Shown here piece by piece: positions 6,901 through 7,116 of a DNA stretch of 7,116 nucleotides. The notes beneath the pieces are model-generated. The model was not told where the DNA came from and made no database searches. It worked only from the letters and a program-made list of their open reading frames with translations. The DNA comes from Chlamydia trachomatis (lineage in GTDB: Bacteria > Chlamydiota > Chlamydiia > Chlamydiales > 2-12-FULL-49-11). The stretch is from positions 1-7,116 of the forward strand of contig CAMCSI010000068.1 of assembly GCA_945877885.1 (NCBI GenBank), in the 5' to 3' direction. Position 1 is the first letter of the stretch, and every line of letters starts with the position of its first letter. Made by a program: the position numbers and the translations under genes.

Positions 6901-7116
6901 AATGCCAAAACAGCAAGAGCTTTATAATCTAGTTGCTACACAATCTAAAGAAATTCTTAAGGATGAAGATCAGAAACATTTTCATATGCATGTGTTTGCT
7001 CTGTTAAACAAATTAAAACAGATATGCAACCATCCAGCCTTATATCATCAAGATATTAAAAATTACGCCGAGTACCAAAGTGGTAAATGGGATTTGTTTG
7101 TAGAACTTTTAGAAGA
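3944..7116 (+). CDS. SWIM-finger SNF2/SWI-type helicase (3' end cut off by the window)
   Basis: Large DNA-dependent ATPase of the bacterial SNF2 group (RapA/HepA-like relatives), probably a DNA or RNA-polymerase remodeller in the cytosol; the exact role is unknown. 1057 residues are visible and the frame stays open to the last base. Domains: SWIM-type zinc finger C-x-C-x7-C-x-H at Cys61, Cys63, Cys71, His73; a conserved block about 154-200 (ETSIKFSNL, LSFWSDLAKY); four tandem repeats about 270-600; then the first RecA lobe. There the sequence shows LRPYQEVG (751-758), motif I DDMGLGKT (Lys783), motif Ia VVCPTSV (808-814), motif II DEIQ (877-880), motif III LTGTPIENS (904-912) and LNKLKQICNHP (1021-1031). 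Motifs V and VI lie outside. The start ATG is the first after an in-frame stop at 3935; only a weak purine stretch precedes it. Chlamydiae usually carry two such helicases (CT555 and CT708 in C. trachomatis); which one this matches is not decided here. Confidence 0.93.
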   Translation, partial: MESKIFTDATIKAGKAAVLGRKVKNIIFSSGTYQTEIVDDKKTFWTFLQLNSKGEFLDLFCECGGCKTEGCVHLSASIEAIYRGHHDPIHVRYESCLWKSLVEGVSDIFGYDSAVLKKEGDRYVLADSVLIECKTDRAKEHFRITVDEPMVETEETSIKFSNLDSEELEKWRAGKPSKKLQLELSFWSDLAKYLLFLEDEQGKATITLQDEGDKLPSAIAVEMNDFSIKISVKEDLWESLCSGLKGYETNLSVHDLSGKEIEKVVYDEDKVQFNVIGKVVDEGKRVKATVLGKWQFIPKEGFYPSYNDPLLSTDRIDKEHIEEALEKYQKNLSVWIEGTKIHLTQEQIKFDLFFDKDNQLHILAYVFEKDDLSMDKAEIFGNWCYLPGKGFYHLQGRLFSGVERVIKKEGLSEFIDRYKTFLSTFSGFNIHLTNIESSVRYVFENETLVILGDELHEEESGVIDCGKYLYVKNQGFFIQGKGRFDKQVFPGMRIKKEEISHFITANKEELETVTGFFTHDEGLDKTGLMVTYSEESGIFVEPKYYFSEEMMKYQPTVYGDYIYLKDKGFIEIPLSKRLPEKYLSEVLVGKEQVPFFLKHELSKLKPYILHLDSRLVVPAKLSLRLKYLEKVKGVWRMHFTYNSPLGEINATEIYEAYIHFTPFLLSSAGMLVLKDERFHWLMRLPSESINFEDHMIEFSTLDWIKLTVTEEVYLPASSDDPVQAELLKMLKNLHLDNIHEMPSIKGLKSTLRPYQEVGVKWLWFLYSFGLPGGFLCDDMGLGKTHQSMALFAALFNKKKKADREKCLVVCPTSVIYHWEDLLANFLEKGKVLFYHGPFRDNKELKKKGYDIILTTYGIIRSDKELFQKMDFEIAIYDEIQVAKNQKSQIHQTLKKLSTKMNLALTGTPIENSLGELKSLFDIILPKYLPSESEFREKFVVPIEKDRNIEAGQTLSALIKPFVLRRKKTEVLEDLPEKIEEISITELMPKQQELYNLVATQSKEILKDEDQKHFHMHVFALLNKLKQICNHPALYHQDIKNYAEYQSGKWDLFVELLE
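4124..4162 (+). other. SWIM zinc-finger segment of the helicase
   Basis: Codons 61-73 encode CECGGCKTEGCVH, which fits the SWIM pattern C-x-C-x(n)-C-x-H with n = 7. SWIM fingers bind DNA or proteins and often sit at the N-terminus of bacterial SNF2 proteins. An extra cysteine at 66 lies between the ligands, and its part in metal binding is unclear. Confidence 0.8.
4817..5653 (+). repeat. Four diverged tandem protein repeats inside the helicase
   Basis: A core of the form G-x-[WY]-x-[FY]-[ILV]-x-x-x-G-F recurs four times: GKWQFIPKEGFY (residues 292-303), GNWCYLPGKGFY (381-392), GKYLYVKNQGFF (466-477) and GDYIYLKDKGFI (559-570). Spacing between cores is 89, 85 and 93 residues. After the first three cores a helix-like stretch follows (for example HIEEALEKY, LSEFIDRY, ISHFITAN), and the first two units share the downstream IHLT. 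The listed span runs from the first core to the last; whole units extend some tens of residues either side. The DNA itself is not obviously repeated, so the duplications are old. Confidence 0.75.

Noticed and set aside
3944..7116. Helicase as part of a phage defence island
   Set aside because: SNF2 proteins occur in defence systems, but no methylase, nuclease or other defence partner is present, and SWIM-finger SNF2 helicases are normal chlamydial chromosome genes.
3944..7116. Possible frameshift or break in the long helicase gene
   Set aside because: Reading codon by codon from 3944 gives no stop up to the last base, and motifs from the SWIM finger to LNKLKQICNHP all fall in one frame.

Overview
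This window is an AT-rich, fully plus-strand stretch of a bacterial chromosome. It reads as part of the genome of a member of the phylum Chlamydiae. The main evidence is the order glyA, clpP, dapF, which from memory matches the Chlamydia trachomatis run CT432-CT431-CT430. The GlyA also carries a long insertion that I recall in chlamydial SHMT, and the ClpP resembles chlamydial ClpP1. An alanine dehydrogenase follows dapF, and I do not recall one there in Chlamydiaceae. My inference is therefore an environmental, Parachlamydia-like lineage, but the genus cannot be named from the sequence.

Layout: 1-1197 is the 3' part of glyA, whose N-terminus lies before the window. 1198-1268 is a short gap with a strong hairpin. 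1269-1868 is clpP (ClpP1-like). 1906-2715 is dapF. 2729-3850 is ald, only 13 bases after dapF. 3851-3943 is a 93-base gap with a consensus -35 hexamer and an imperfect palindrome. 3944 to the end of the window is the 5' part of a very large SNF2/SWI-type helicase gene, open to the edge. It has an N-terminal SWIM zinc finger, a middle region built from about four diverged tandem repeats, and SNF2 ATPase motifs I to III. The second helicase lobe lies beyond the window. There are no RNA genes, mobile elements or CRISPR arrays, and no gap exceeds 100 bases.

How the genes fit together: GlyA, DapF and Ald all handle amino acids used in one-carbon metabolism and in the peptidoglycan stem peptide. 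In Chlamydia, GlyA has been reported to have alanine racemase side activity and DapF glutamate racemase activity, which replace missing dedicated racemases. With Ald interconverting pyruvate and L-alanine, the three could supply or balance L-Ala, D-Ala, D-Glu and meso-DAP. That link is an inference from family knowledge and gene order. ClpP1 and the helicase have housekeeping roles with no evident link to this pathway. I see no clear sign of a novel mobile or defence system. The least explained element is the repeat-built N-terminal half of the helicase.
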